DNA of 61,015 nucleotides from NCBI GenBank assembly GCA_041725955.1, contig JBGRQE010000013.1:1-61015 (forward strand), given 5' to 3'. Under the pieces are notes generated by a model, which was not told where the DNA came from, did no database searches, and worked only from the letters and a program-made list of their open reading frames with translations. Positions 33,912 to 42,666 of the stretch are shown here, one piece after another. Position numbers and translations under genes: made by a program. Each line of letters opens with the position of its first letter. Positions within the stretch are counted from its first letter, which is position 1. This stretch comes from JBGRPZ01 sp041725955 (GTDB lineage: Bacteria; Bacteroidota; Bacteroidia; Bacteroidales; JBGRPZ01).

Positions 33912-35189
33912 ATGAAACCTAAGTCTGAAATAAAAAGAAATTCCTATAAGATTCCGCTAGTAGCTTCTCTTGGAGGTTGTATGGAGTTTTATGATTTCTC
34001 TCTTTTTATTTTTATGCTTCATCCAATTTCTGAGGCTTTTTTCCCTGGGGAACCCCCAAGTGTTTCATTTTATAAAACACTCCTGATTTTTGCAGTGGGT
34101 TATATTATGCGTCCATTTGGAGGATTATTTTTTGGTCATTTAGGTGACCGTTGGGGAAGAAAAAAAGCATTTCAAATTTCTTTGGTTTTAATGTCTCTTA
34201 CCAGCTTTATGATTGCATTGATTCCAGGAGTTGCAAAAATAGGGTGGTTTTCACCTTTGTTTTTATTAAGTCTTAGGGTTTTACAGGGGTTTGCTCTTGG
34301 AGGAGAGATTCCTGGTGCAGCCATATTTGCATCTGAGCATTTTCCTCGGAAGAGAGGATTGATTAATGGAATGCTGTTCCTTGGTATTACCTGGGGAATG
34401 TTACTTGCTTCAGTTGTGATTTTGATTCTTCGAGGGATACTTTCTCCTGTCCATTTTACAGAATATGGTTGGCGTATAGGTTTTATTTTTGGAGGTTTTT
34501 CTGGGTTATTGATTTTATGGCTTCGGTCCAGTTTTAGTGAACCCTCAATTTTCATTGATTTTTTAGCTCATAAAAGAAAGTTTCCGCTTGTTGACTTATT
34601 TAGATTTTCAAAAAAAGAGGTAATTCAAGGAATATTGGCAATGGCAATGGTTTCTGGTAGCTTGTTTTTGATGATTAGAATTAATGATTATATAAACACA
34701 TTTTCCAAGATACAATTAGAAAATGAAAATATTGTATCAACCTATTTTTTTGGAGTGTATGGAGTGTTTATTTTCTTTAGTGGATGGATCTCCGACAAAA
34801 TCGGGCGGAGAATGATGATGCTTATTGGTTGTGTATCTGGTGGTATAGGAAGTATAGTATTTTTCTTTTTATTGCCAGGATTTAGCTCCTACTTTGAAGT
34901 GTTTTTTTGGTTAACATTCTGGGCTATTACTATGTCATTGTGTAATGGTACCTTTGCTTGTTTTACTATTGAGAGATTCCCTACAGTTTATCGTTTTTCT
35001 GGATTTGCTTTCTGTTATAATATTGGGTTTGCTTCTTTTGGTGGAATAATACCTTTGTTTTTAACTTCTCTCTTAGGACATTTATCAAGTATAATTATCC
35101 TAATTATTTACATCTTTGTATTAGCCTTAACGAATTTCTTAAGTGTTCTGACTTCAAAAGATTTCTTTAAAGAACATCTTCGATTCTAA
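33912..35189 (+). CDS. MFS transporter, metabolite:H+ symporter-like
   Basis: This 425-aa protein has twelve predicted helices and the signatures of the MHS group (ProP/ShiA/KgtP relatives) of the major facilitator superfamily. GGCMEFYDFSLFIFMLHPIS is near residue 16, the loop 2-3 motif is GHLGDRWGRKKAFQ near 75, and loop 8-9 has GWISDKIGRRMM near 292. MHS members import osmolytes, organic acids or dicarboxylates with protons. The substrate cannot be read from sequence. It is divergent from feoB and followed after about 135 bp by a nitrilase-family gene; shared function is possible but not shown. Confidence 0.87.
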   Translation: MKPKSEIKRNSYKIPLVASLGGCMEFYDFSLFIFMLHPISEAFFPGEPPSVSFYKTLLIFAVGYIMRPFGGLFFGHLGDRWGRKKAFQISLVLMSLTSFMIALIPGVAKIGWFSPLFLLSLRVLQGFALGGEIPGAAIFASEHFPRKRGLINGMLFLGITWGMLLASVVILILRGILSPVHFTEYGWRIGFIFGGFSGLLILWLRSSFSEPSIFIDFLAHKRKFPLVDLFRFSKKEVIQGILAMAMVSGSLFLMIRINDYINTFSKIQLENENIVSTYFFGVYGVFIFFSGWISDKIGRRMMMLIGCVSGGIGSIVFFFLLPGFSSYFEVFFWLTFWAITMSLCNGTFACFTIERFPTVYRFSGFAFCYNIGFASFGGIIPLFLTSLLGHLSSIIILIIYIFVLALTNFLSVLTSKDFFKEHLRF

Positions 35190-35325
35190 GTAAAGTTTAT
35201 TGTTTTTTTGATTGGATTCATGTATAAAATATAGCGATTTTTATTTGTCGATATTTATTATTGTGGATATCAACAATTATTTTATATTGCGAAATCATTT
35301 GGAAATGGAATCTTAATTAGTGGTT

Positions 35326-36141
35326 ATGCGTGTAGGTTTTTTTCAGTTCGAAGTTAAACATGGTGATATAAAAGGCAATCAGAGAATCATTCAAGATGCT
35401 TTATTAAAAGAGAAGTTTGATTTAATGGTGTTGCCAGAATTATTTTCTACAGGTTATCTTTTCGATAGTAAATCTGAGCTTAGAAACTATGCCGAAACTT
35501 TTTCTTCATCAGTAACGATTAGTATTTTGCATGACATCTGTAAAAAGACTAAAGGTTGTATTGTTGGAACTATTCCTGAATTTTATGAGGGAGAAGTATA
35601 TAACACTGCTATTATAGTTGGTCCTGAAGGATTGTTGGGTGCACAGCAGAAAATTCATTTAACAACCTATGAGAAAGACTTTTTTTCACCAGGGTCGTCA
35701 ATTTTTACTTTTAAAATTAAAGATGCAATTATTGGAGTAGTAACATGTTTTGATTTATGGTTTCCCGAAATGAGCAGGTTGTTAACAGAAAATAAGGTTG
35801 ATATAATAGTTTGTCCATCAGCATTTGGAGGCGAAGAGTCGCTTTTGTTGCAAAGAGCAAGGGTTCTTGAGAATAGAATTTTTTCTATCTTATGCAATCA
35901 AACTGGAGTACAATTAAGTAAAAAAATGAAGGCTAAATTTAGAGGAGAAAGTCGTATTGTATCTCCCGAAGGAAAAATTATGTTTTCTGCTGAAAAAGGT
36001 TATTGTTTGCATACTGAAGAAATCGATCTTTCTATGGCAAGAAAGAAATATTCGATTTTGACTGAAAATTTTGGAGATGAGTGGAAAAAATACCAAATAA
36101 GTTTTAATCCTATGGGATTAAAGATGGGAACGACAGATTAG
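35326..36141 (+). CDS. Carbon-nitrogen hydrolase (nitrilase superfamily)
   Basis: This 271-aa protein has the Glu-Lys-Cys triad of the nitrilase superfamily: Glu in MVLPELFSTG near residue 41, Lys in GAQQKIHLTTYEKDFFSPG near 112, and Cys in GVVTCFDLWFPEM near 146. Such enzymes hydrolyse amides (omega-amidase, carbamoylputrescine amidase, NAD-related amidases). The sequence does not decide which. I take the ATG at 35326; a GTG two codons earlier at 35320 is less likely. Its stop codon directly abuts the stop of the convergent GNAT gene, with no terminator between them. Confidence 0.9.
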   Translation: MRVGFFQFEVKHGDIKGNQRIIQDALLKEKFDLMVLPELFSTGYLFDSKSELRNYAETFSSSVTISILHDICKKTKGCIVGTIPEFYEGEVYNTAIIVGPEGLLGAQQKIHLTTYEKDFFSPGSSIFTFKIKDAIIGVVTCFDLWFPEMSRLLTENKVDIIVCPSAFGGEESLLLQRARVLENRIFSILCNQTGVQLSKKMKAKFRGESRIVSPEGKIMFSAEKGYCLHTEEIDLSMARKKYSILTENFGDEWKKYQISFNPMGLKMGTTD

Positions 36142-36735
36142 TTATACTGTTGTTATCCAAAAATTCATTGGCTTAAGGCTTTCTTCTGTCTCGTTAATTT
36201 CTTTCCAAGAAAAGTATGCTATTGGTCGTTCAAGTTTTTTGAAATTGAATTTTTCCCAAAGATATTTTAGATCTTTATATTCGTTTGGTATAGGGTAGGA
36301 GTTATTATCTCTATTTACGGTGCAGATTATTATTTTTTTATATTTTGGATAATTATTTTTTATGTAGGTTATGGCTGTTTGCATTAATTCTTTTCCTTTG
36401 CCACAATTCCTGAATTCTTTTTCTAATATTATTTCTCCTATATAAAAAAGTTCTTCAATTTTATAGTTTTCTTTTGTTAGAGGCGTTTTAAATTCATCTA
36501 CTTCTTCAAGTAAAGGAATAGCTGTACAAGCTCCAATTATTCGATTGTTTAAGGAAAGAGATATTACAAAAGCATTTTTTGAATTCGCGTAAGTATTTAG
36601 ATATTCCTTCTCATATTCTAAGTCTCCATCATATAAATATGGATATTCTTTAAAGATTTTAATTCTTAGTTTGCTAAGGAAGGGTATGACTTCTTTTATT
36701 TGTTCTTTTTTCAAAAAATCAATAGTAAAGTTCAT
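36142..36735 (-). CDS. GNAT family N-acetyltransferase
   Basis: This 197-aa protein has the GNAT fold. The acetyl-CoA loop is in ILEKEFRNCGKGKELMQTAI near residue 112, following strand IGEII. A C-terminal aromatic stretch reads RPIAYFSWKEI. The open frame goes up to a TTG at 36795, but the ATG at 36735 (MNFTIDFLKKEQIKE) is the natural start. The substrate is unknown. The gene is convergent with the amidase gene, stop to stop with zero spacing, which makes transcript interference likely unless both are weakly expressed. Confidence 0.82.
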   Translation of the reverse strand: MNFTIDFLKKEQIKEVIPFLSKLRIKIFKEYPYLYDGDLEYEKEYLNTYANSKNAFVISLSLNNRIIGACTAIPLLEEVDEFKTPLTKENYKIEELFYIGEIILEKEFRNCGKGKELMQTAITYIKNNYPKYKKIIICTVNRDNNSYPIPNEYKDLKYLWEKFNFKKLERPIAYFSWKEINETEESLKPMNFWITTV

Positions 36736-36883
36736 AATGGTTTTATTATAAGGAATATCTTGGTTTAATAGCTGAAGCAATGAGAATAAACTCAATTATA
36801 ATTGATTTGGAAAAATGGGATTGAGCGTGACTTTTACATAAACTTCAATGGATTAACAGTTTTATAAGTAATATAGTATATAA

Positions 36884-36915
36884 AAAAATCGAAGAATTGA
36901 TTTTCTTCGATTTTT
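36884..36915 (-). terminator. Terminator of the DUF5063 gene
   Basis: AAAAATCGAAGAA (36884-36896) and TTCTTCGATTTTT (36903-36915) form a perfect 13-bp stem, 20 bases after the DUF5063 stop codon on the minus strand. Confidence 0.88.
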
Positions 36916-36935
36916 ATATTTTGAGTTTAAATATT

Positions 36936-37493
36936 TTAATCGTCGAGGAAACTTAAGAAATCACTCATTTTTCCTTCTTCTTTCACTCCCATTAATTTGT
37001 GTAGATGTCTTAAGGCTACGGGTATTTTTGCTCCCCAGTTTGTTTGAAAAAGTTTATTTATCTCTGTAACGGCACATTGTTTTGAGGACCTTTTGTCTTG
37101 TTGATACAATAAAGTAAAATCTTTAAGATCTTGGTAAATATCAACAAGAAGCTCGGATAGGCTTGTTTTTTTTAATTTGTCTTCAAATTCACTTTCTTCA
37201 TCTATAGCTGAAAAGGTATCTTTTGTATTGAATATTTTTTTCACATCTTTATATAAGCGTTCCCATTGTTCTTCATTTACAAAACGGGATAAAGCTTCTG
37301 CGTCCTCCACTTTTACTTCAGGGAGAAGACTTCCTTTAAGGTAAAGTAAGGGTAGTAATTTTTGGTTAATAGATCGAAAGTTTTCGAAATTGAATTTTTC
37401 AGCATTTTCAATAGTAATGCAGTATTCATGAGCTACTGTAAGAAATTCAATAACAGACTTAGAATAAGCTGCTTCGTTGTGTTGTTCTGTCAT
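36936..37493 (-). CDS. DUF5063 family protein
   Basis: This 185-aa protein is predicted to be all-helical and cytoplasmic, with the DUF5063 pattern: a long N-terminal helix from SKSVIEFLTVAHEYCITIEN, a central acidic region (TFSAIDEESEFEDKLKK) and a C-terminal helix pair with FQTNWGAKIPVALRHLHKL. The family is common in Bacteroidota and has no known function. It has a well-formed promoter of its own and its own terminator, so it is a single-gene unit. Nothing in the sequence suggests an active site. Confidence 0.82.
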   Translation of the reverse strand: MTEQHNEAAYSKSVIEFLTVAHEYCITIENAEKFNFENFRSINQKLLPLLYLKGSLLPEVKVEDAEALSRFVNEEQWERLYKDVKKIFNTKDTFSAIDEESEFEDKLKKTSLSELLVDIYQDLKDFTLLYQQDKRSSKQCAVTEINKLFQTNWGAKIPVALRHLHKLMGVKEEGKMSDFLSFLDD

Positions 37494-37513
37494 AACTAAA
37501 ATAATTTGGGGGA

Positions 37514-37544
37514 CAAAGATAATAGAGTCGGCAATTTAATCAAA
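37514..37544 (-). promoter_or_regulatory. Bacteroidota promoter for the DUF5063 gene
   Basis: On the minus strand TTTG (37541-37544) is followed after 19 nt by TATCTTTG (37514-37521), matching both boxes. It lies 20 bp before the start codon. Confidence 0.65.
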
Positions 37545-37550
37545 ATGAGC

Positions 37551-39509
37551 TTATTTATATCCAAGTTTTGCTGGTTTGTCGGGTAGGAATTGTGGGAATT
37601 TTAATGTTTGGATGGTTCCTACCATAAAAGCAAATGGATTGTCACCAGGAGGGGCATTTATAAAGTAAGACAAGCCCAATTGAATAGTTTCAAAGATGAG
37701 ATTCTCATTCTTAAAACGAATTCCCGTTCCTGCATAAATATGAGTTTTATTTTCAAAAACAGATCTATCCTTAAATCCAATCCACGCAAAATCACTAAAA
37801 GCGAATAAACTAAACCTGAATCCATAAAAATACCAAGGTGTAAAGACATTAATTTCTGGTGAAAAAGTAAATCTTTTTATTCCAGGGAAATCTCCATAGT
37901 CTATAGTTGGAAAACCATGAATTTCTTCCAGATAAATTGTGTCAGTATCCAATCTATTAATACCTAATGTGTATGTAGCTTTTGAATAAATTCGTATTCT
38001 ACTTCTGTGAAATTTTAGAGCATTGGTAGCAAAGATTTGTTTAAAATTCAAAACCCCTTGTTCAAATTTTCCTGCCCTAATATATCCTCCTAATTCTATT
38101 TTTCCAAATAGATATCCTATTTTAGGAAAGACATTTGCAAATTTAATTTGTCCGCTCAAATAGCTTCTGTCAAAAAATTCTCCAAATTGATATCCTCCAG
38201 TTAGGATACATTGATATCCATAAGGAATGTCCTCAGTTCTTCCAAATTCATAAAAATATGAAGTAGTAAAGTAATCTTGTTTAGAGATACATGCGCTAGT
38301 AAATAAATTTGTATGTTTTTGCAGCCTAAAGTTGGTGTCTACGCTTACTTTAGGTCTGTTAAAATAATTAAGAACTTGATATCTAATGGCAATTGTTTTG
38401 ATTAAAGGAGCCCAATAAGAACTTGTTTTTTTTTCTCGGTTTATAAAACTTCTTCCAAAGAATAGATCATACTCATTAAAATGTACATTTTTAAATAAAC
38501 GTAATGAATCTTCTGTTGGATTATTTAGGGGATATTTCCATCTTCCTGAATAAAGTTTTAATCCTCCAAAATAATCAAATTTTAATGGTATAATACTTCT
38601 GTTTGCGGATAGTATATGAGTAAGACTATCATCATTATTATGGAGCTGAAGATTTGTATTAATAAAAGAGCCTAGAACATTGTTAAAGCTAAGTTTACTT
38701 AAATCATATCTTACTTTTTCTCTTCTTTCTGTATTTGCAGAGAAAGCATTATCAAATCCTAAACCTAGACCAAGAATATTTACACTTTTTCCTTCAAGAT
38801 ATAACTCTTGAGGACTATCAATTTGAACTGATCCTGTTAATGGGAAAATATCTTTTGTAAGAACCTGAATATCTACTGAATCATTGCCGATAGGAATTAT
38901 AAGTATTGTAGCATCATCAATGTAACGTAAGCGCCTTAGTACGCTACTATTCTCTGCTAGAAGATAAGGATTTACTTTATCTCCTGGTTTAAATAATAGG
39001 TTTTGTTTTATTACCCATTGTCTGGTGGTATGATGTAATTTGTTTGCAGATTTTCCAATCCAGGTAATGGCTTCGCGAGTAGTATCAGCGATGGTAGGAC
39101 CAAATATAGGTAGTCTTTTTATGTTTATATTTCTAATAGTCTTTCCTTCATAAGGAATAAATGGAGTTTCGGCACGAGTTGCAATTGCATTGTTTTGATT
39201 TGTTCTTTTTGGTGCTCTAAATGCTAGTCTGTAGAGTTCTCGAGTAAGTTTGTTTTTTTGAGCTGCATTTTTAAGTTTCATATAGAATTTGCTTCCTGTT
39301 CTACCAATTAATACATTCATTGTGTCAGGAATAAATAATATAGTATCATGAGGAAGAATAAAGCTGGTATCATTAAATATTATTGAATTCCCAGCCTTAA
39401 CAAAGACGGTATCTATTTCAATATTATTTTGAGCATTATTTTTGAAGGGATGTAGAAAGAGAGATGTGAAGAGAATAAAAACAATGAACTGTAAAAAGTT
39501 GTATCGCAT
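37551..39509 (-). CDS. BamA/TamA-like outer-membrane beta-barrel protein
   Basis: This 652-aa protein has a signal peptide (residues 1-26, ending NNAQ). Then comes a soluble part with one POTRA-like module around residues 130-215 (PYEGKTIRNINIKRLPIFGP, later NSSVLRRLRYIDDATILIIP). A C-terminal barrel of alternating strands fills about residues 225-652, as in the bacterial surface antigen (Omp85) superfamily. The short POTRA region and lack of essential-gene neighbours suggest a TamA-like or accessory Omp85 protein, not the main BamA. It does not end in the usual aromatic residue. It lies after the phosphohexomutase gene with a hairpin between them. Confidence 0.75.
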   Translation of the reverse strand: MRYNFLQFIVFILFTSLFLHPFKNNAQNNIEIDTVFVKAGNSIIFNDTSFILPHDTILFIPDTMNVLIGRTGSKFYMKLKNAAQKNKLTRELYRLAFRAPKRTNQNNAIATRAETPFIPYEGKTIRNINIKRLPIFGPTIADTTREAITWIGKSANKLHHTTRQWVIKQNLLFKPGDKVNPYLLAENSSVLRRLRYIDDATILIIPIGNDSVDIQVLTKDIFPLTGSVQIDSPQELYLEGKSVNILGLGLGFDNAFSANTERREKVRYDLSKLSFNNVLGSFINTNLQLHNNDDSLTHILSANRSIIPLKFDYFGGLKLYSGRWKYPLNNPTEDSLRLFKNVHFNEYDLFFGRSFINREKKTSSYWAPLIKTIAIRYQVLNYFNRPKVSVDTNFRLQKHTNLFTSACISKQDYFTTSYFYEFGRTEDIPYGYQCILTGGYQFGEFFDRSYLSGQIKFANVFPKIGYLFGKIELGGYIRAGKFEQGVLNFKQIFATNALKFHRSRIRIYSKATYTLGINRLDTDTIYLEEIHGFPTIDYGDFPGIKRFTFSPEINVFTPWYFYGFRFSLFAFSDFAWIGFKDRSVFENKTHIYAGTGIRFKNENLIFETIQLGLSYFINAPPGDNPFAFMVGTIQTLKFPQFLPDKPAKLGYK

Positions 39510-39566
39510 TTTATTTTATCATAAAGTTGTTTTAGCTAGGAAAGTTAAAGGTTTTGGTGTTTTTAT

Positions 39567-39604
39567 ATAGAAACCTGAAAATTCAATTATTTCCAGGTTT
39601 CTAT
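39567..39604 (-). terminator. Terminator of the phosphohexomutase gene
   Basis: ATAGAAACCTG (39567-39577) and CAGGTTTCTAT (39594-39604) form a perfect 11-bp stem, with A/T tracts on both sides. It lies just after the stop codon of the minus-strand mutase gene. Confidence 0.8.
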
Positions 39605-39627
39605 TTACTAATCTAAGTTAGTAATTA

Positions 39628-41373
39628 TTATTTTATGTTGAGGTCGTCAACAATATTCTTTATCTTTTTTTCTAGGATAATTTTATTTTTTTCAATGGAT
39701 CCTTTATCAAGCTTAGATATTTTTACACTAATATAGAATTTGATTTTAGGCTCTGTACCGCTAGGTCGGATACTAACTTTTGATCCATCTTTAGAAATAA
39801 ATTGTAGAACATTTGATTTAGGTAAAGAAATAATTGAGGTTTCTTTAGTTTTAAAATCACAAACTTCTGAGCTGAGGTAATCTTTTATGCAAAGAATTGG
39901 AGATCCTGCTAATTCTTTAGGAGGATCATTTCTAAAGTTAACCATAATAGCTTCGATTTGCTCTGCACCAGTTTTTCCTTTTTTGGTTAAAGAAACTAAA
40001 GCTTCTTGATATTGGCCAAATTGAGCATAAATTTCTTTTAGTATTTGGTAAATACTTTTGCCTTGTTCTTTAGCCCAAGCTGCAATTTCAGCAAACATAG
40101 TACAAGAAATTACAGCATCTTTATCACGGATAAATTCCCCTACAAGATAACCATAGCTTTCTTCACCACCGCCAATAAACTCTTTTTTATTTTGGTTTCT
40201 TTTTATGAGATCGGCAATAAATTTAAAGCCTGTTAAAACATCAATACATTCAACATTATAATAATCGGCAATATCTTTAAGTAATTCCGTTGTTACAATG
40301 GTTTTTGCAATATATTGATTATCTTTTAGCTGATTGTTTTTCTTCTTTTCTGATAATAAGTAGTAGATAAGTACTGAAGCAGCTTGGTTACCATTAAGAA
40401 GAATTAAATTATTATTATCATCTTTTACAGCGATTCCCACTCTGTCGGCATCAGGATCGGTGCCCATGACAAGTTCAGCATTTTTATCATTTCCAAGTTC
40501 TAAAGCCATTTTTAAAGCAGAAGCTTCTTCAGGATTTGGAGACATAACAGTAGGGAAATTCCCATCATATACATCTTGTTCTTCAACAGTATGTATATTT
40601 TTAAATCCTAATTTTTTTAGCGCTTTAGGCACCATAGTACCTCCAGTTCCATGTAAAGCTGTATAAACTATTGAGATATCGCTATTTTTTTCAATAATTT
40701 CAGGATGCAATGATAGACTACATACTTTGTTTAAGTATTTGTCGTCTATTTCTTTATCGATAATTGTAATTAATTCATTGTTGCCATGAAAATGAATTTC
40801 ATCAACAGACTGTATCTTTTGAACTTCCTTAACAACATTGACATCATGAGGATTTACTAACTGACCTCCGTCTTCCCAATATGCTTTAAAACCATTATAT
40901 TCTTTAGGGTTATGTGAGGCAGTAATAACTACTCCTGAATTACATTTTAATTCGCGAATAGCAAAACTTAACTCTGGTGTAGGGCGGAGTGCTGAGAATA
41001 AATAAACATGGATATTATTTGCCGATAAAACATTGGCTGTAGTTTCAGCAAAGAAATGACTATTGTTTCTGCAATCATGTGCGATTGCTACAGAGTAATT
41101 ATCTTTGTTTGGAAATGCAATTTTTATATAGTTCGCTAGTCCTTGAGCTGCAGCTCCAATCGTATATTTATTCATTCTGTTGGTACCTGGGCCCATTATG
41201 CCTCTCATACCGCCTGTACCAAATTCAAGATCTTTGTAAAAAGAATCAATGAGTTCGGTGGGATTATTATTTATAATATTTTGGATTTCTTCTTTTGTCT
41301 CTTGGTCGTAATTTCCAGATAACCATTTCTTGGCCTTTTCTAGAATATTTTTTTCAACAGATATATTACTCAT
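39628..41373 (-). CDS. Phosphoglucomutase/phosphomannomutase
   Basis: This 581-aa protein is an alpha-D-phosphohexomutase of the long PGM2-like type. It interconverts hexose-1- and 6-phosphates and so supplies sugar nucleotides. The phosphoserine loop is VVITASHNPKEYNGFK near residue 130, the metal loop is MGTDPDADRVG near 303, the sugar-binding loop contains GGGEESYGYLVGEF near 395 and the phosphate-binding loop is SIRPSGTEPKIKFYI near 529. It sits downstream of the nucleotide-sugar genes on the same strand, which fits a role in polysaccharide precursor supply. Confidence 0.93.
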   Translation of the reverse strand: MSNISVEKNILEKAKKWLSGNYDQETKEEIQNIINNNPTELIDSFYKDLEFGTGGMRGIMGPGTNRMNKYTIGAAAQGLANYIKIAFPNKDNYSVAIAHDCRNNSHFFAETTANVLSANNIHVYLFSALRPTPELSFAIRELKCNSGVVITASHNPKEYNGFKAYWEDGGQLVNPHDVNVVKEVQKIQSVDEIHFHGNNELITIIDKEIDDKYLNKVCSLSLHPEIIEKNSDISIVYTALHGTGGTMVPKALKKLGFKNIHTVEEQDVYDGNFPTVMSPNPEEASALKMALELGNDKNAELVMGTDPDADRVGIAVKDDNNNLILLNGNQAASVLIYYLLSEKKKNNQLKDNQYIAKTIVTTELLKDIADYYNVECIDVLTGFKFIADLIKRNQNKKEFIGGGEESYGYLVGEFIRDKDAVISCTMFAEIAAWAKEQGKSIYQILKEIYAQFGQYQEALVSLTKKGKTGAEQIEAIMVNFRNDPPKELAGSPILCIKDYLSSEVCDFKTKETSIISLPKSNVLQFISKDGSKVSIRPSGTEPKIKFYISVKISKLDKGSIEKNKIILEKKIKNIVDDLNIK

Positions 41374-41408
41374 TTTTTTACAAGCTTTTTATTGAAATTA
41401 TTCTAATA

Positions 41409-41789
41409 TTAAACTTTATATTTATGAAATCCTCCTGCAATTTGAGGAACATTAAAGTTTATTAATAAACCATCAGTAGCGTCACTAAATCTTAAGAGAG
41501 TGGATAGTTTTTTTTGGTGAAAATCTTTTTCCTTTGTACTGGATAGAATTTCAATAATTATTTTTTTATTTATGATGATTTCTCCAGTAAGAAACTCTTT
41601 TAAGATCTTATTCTTATATTTTAGATGAACATTTACTTCTGTTTCGACATGTAGGCCTCGTTCGTGCATCTCATAGCATAAAGTGGCTTTATATGCAGAT
41701 TTAATCAAGCCGGTTCCTAAATGCCTGTGTACTTCTTTTGCAGCATCAAAGATTAGATTAATGATTTTTTCTGTTTCCGGATTGTTCAT
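41409..41789 (-). CDS. Degenerate GxxExxY family protein
   Basis: This 126-aa protein belongs to the GxxExxY (TIGR04256) family, small proteins with a PD-(D/E)xK nuclease-like core. The naming motif is altered: TGLIKSAYKATLCYEM has Lys where the Glu should be. The later catalytic strand, usually D-L-x-V-x-x-x-x-x-V-E-L-K, reads TGEIIINKKIIIEILSS, so both the Asp and the Glu-x-Lys pair are damaged. It is otherwise full length, ending with the family's NFNVPQIAGGFHKYKV. It overlaps the end of the RmlD-like gene by 32 bp. Members often sit inside polysaccharide loci; the function is unknown, and this copy may be catalytically dead. Confidence 0.82.
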   Translation of the reverse strand: MNNPETEKIINLIFDAAKEVHRHLGTGLIKSAYKATLCYEMHERGLHVETEVNVHLKYKNKILKEFLTGEIIINKKIIIEILSSTKEKDFHQKKLSTLLRFSDATDGLLINFNVPQIAGGFHKYKV

Positions 41790-42666
41790 TTAGCAATTTT
41801 ACACATTTTTCTAAACTTTCCACCCAGTGTGGAATTTGCAATTTGGTAAAATTTTTTATTTTTTCTTTATTAAAGCAACTATAATTTGGTCTTTTTGCTT
41901 TTGTGGGGAATTGTGCAGATTCAATAGGTTTTACTTTGCAATGAGATTGATTAATTCTTAATGCTTGAAAAGCAAAATCATACCAAGAAGCGACTCCTTC
42001 GTTTGAGTATAAAAATATTTCTTTAGTTTTTGTGATTCTTTCTTCTTCAATCATGCATAAAACAATAGATGCTAAATCGCCACAAAATGTAGGGCTTCCT
42101 ATTTGATCAAAAACAACGTTTAGTATATCGTTTTTTGAAGCAGCTTTAAGTATAGTTTTGACGAAATTTTGTCCGTATTGAGAGTACAGCCATGAAGTTC
42201 TTATTATAGTATAGTAACAACCTGAATCAATTATCGCTTTTTCGCCAAGTAATTTACTTTGTCCATAAATATTTTTAGGATTGGTAGATGATTCTTCAGT
42301 ATATGGTGTGTTTTTACTTCCATCATAAACATAATCTGTAGAAAAATGGATAAAATGAATGCCAAAATGTTTACAGGTGGTTGCTAAATTTTTTACACTT
42401 TCAAAATTGACATCAAGAGCCAATTTTTTTTCTGTTTCAGCTTTGTCAACGGCTGTATATGCAGCACAATTGACTATGTAATCTGGTTTTGTTTTTTCTA
42501 CTATCCTTAAGGTATCTTTTTTATTAGTAATATTGAAATCATCAATATCTGTAAATATAAAATTGTAATTAGGGTGTTTTTTTGATAAATTACTGAAGGT
42601 CTTACCTAATTGACCGTTGCCCCCAGTTACTAAAATGTTTTTTGTTTTTTTCATCGAAGAATACAT
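41758..42666 (-). CDS. RmlD-like sugar nucleotide reductase (SDR)
   Basis: This 302-aa protein matches dTDP-4-dehydrorhamnose reductase (RmlD/RfbD), the last step of dTDP-rhamnose synthesis. The NAD(P) loop is ILVTGGNGQLGKTFSNLSK near residue 10, followed by DFNITNK and IVNCAAYTAVDKAE near 60. The catalytic Tyr-x3-Lys is in NIYGQSKLLGEKAI near 134, after HFSTDYVYDG. No rmlA, rmlB or rmlC lies in this window, so another 4-keto sugar nucleotide is possible. It overlaps the UDP-glucuronate decarboxylase gene by 16 bp, indicating coupled translation. Confidence 0.85.
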   Translation of the reverse strand: MYSSMKKTKNILVTGGNGQLGKTFSNLSKKHPNYNFIFTDIDDFNITNKKDTLRIVEKTKPDYIVNCAAYTAVDKAETEKKLALDVNFESVKNLATTCKHFGIHFIHFSTDYVYDGSKNTPYTEESSTNPKNIYGQSKLLGEKAIIDSGCYYTIIRTSWLYSQYGQNFVKTILKAASKNDILNVVFDQIGSPTFCGDLASIVLCMIEEERITKTKEIFLYSNEGVASWYDFAFQALRINQSHCKVKPIESAQFPTKAKRPNYSCFNKEKIKNFTKLQIPHWVESLEKCVKLLNEQSGNRKNH

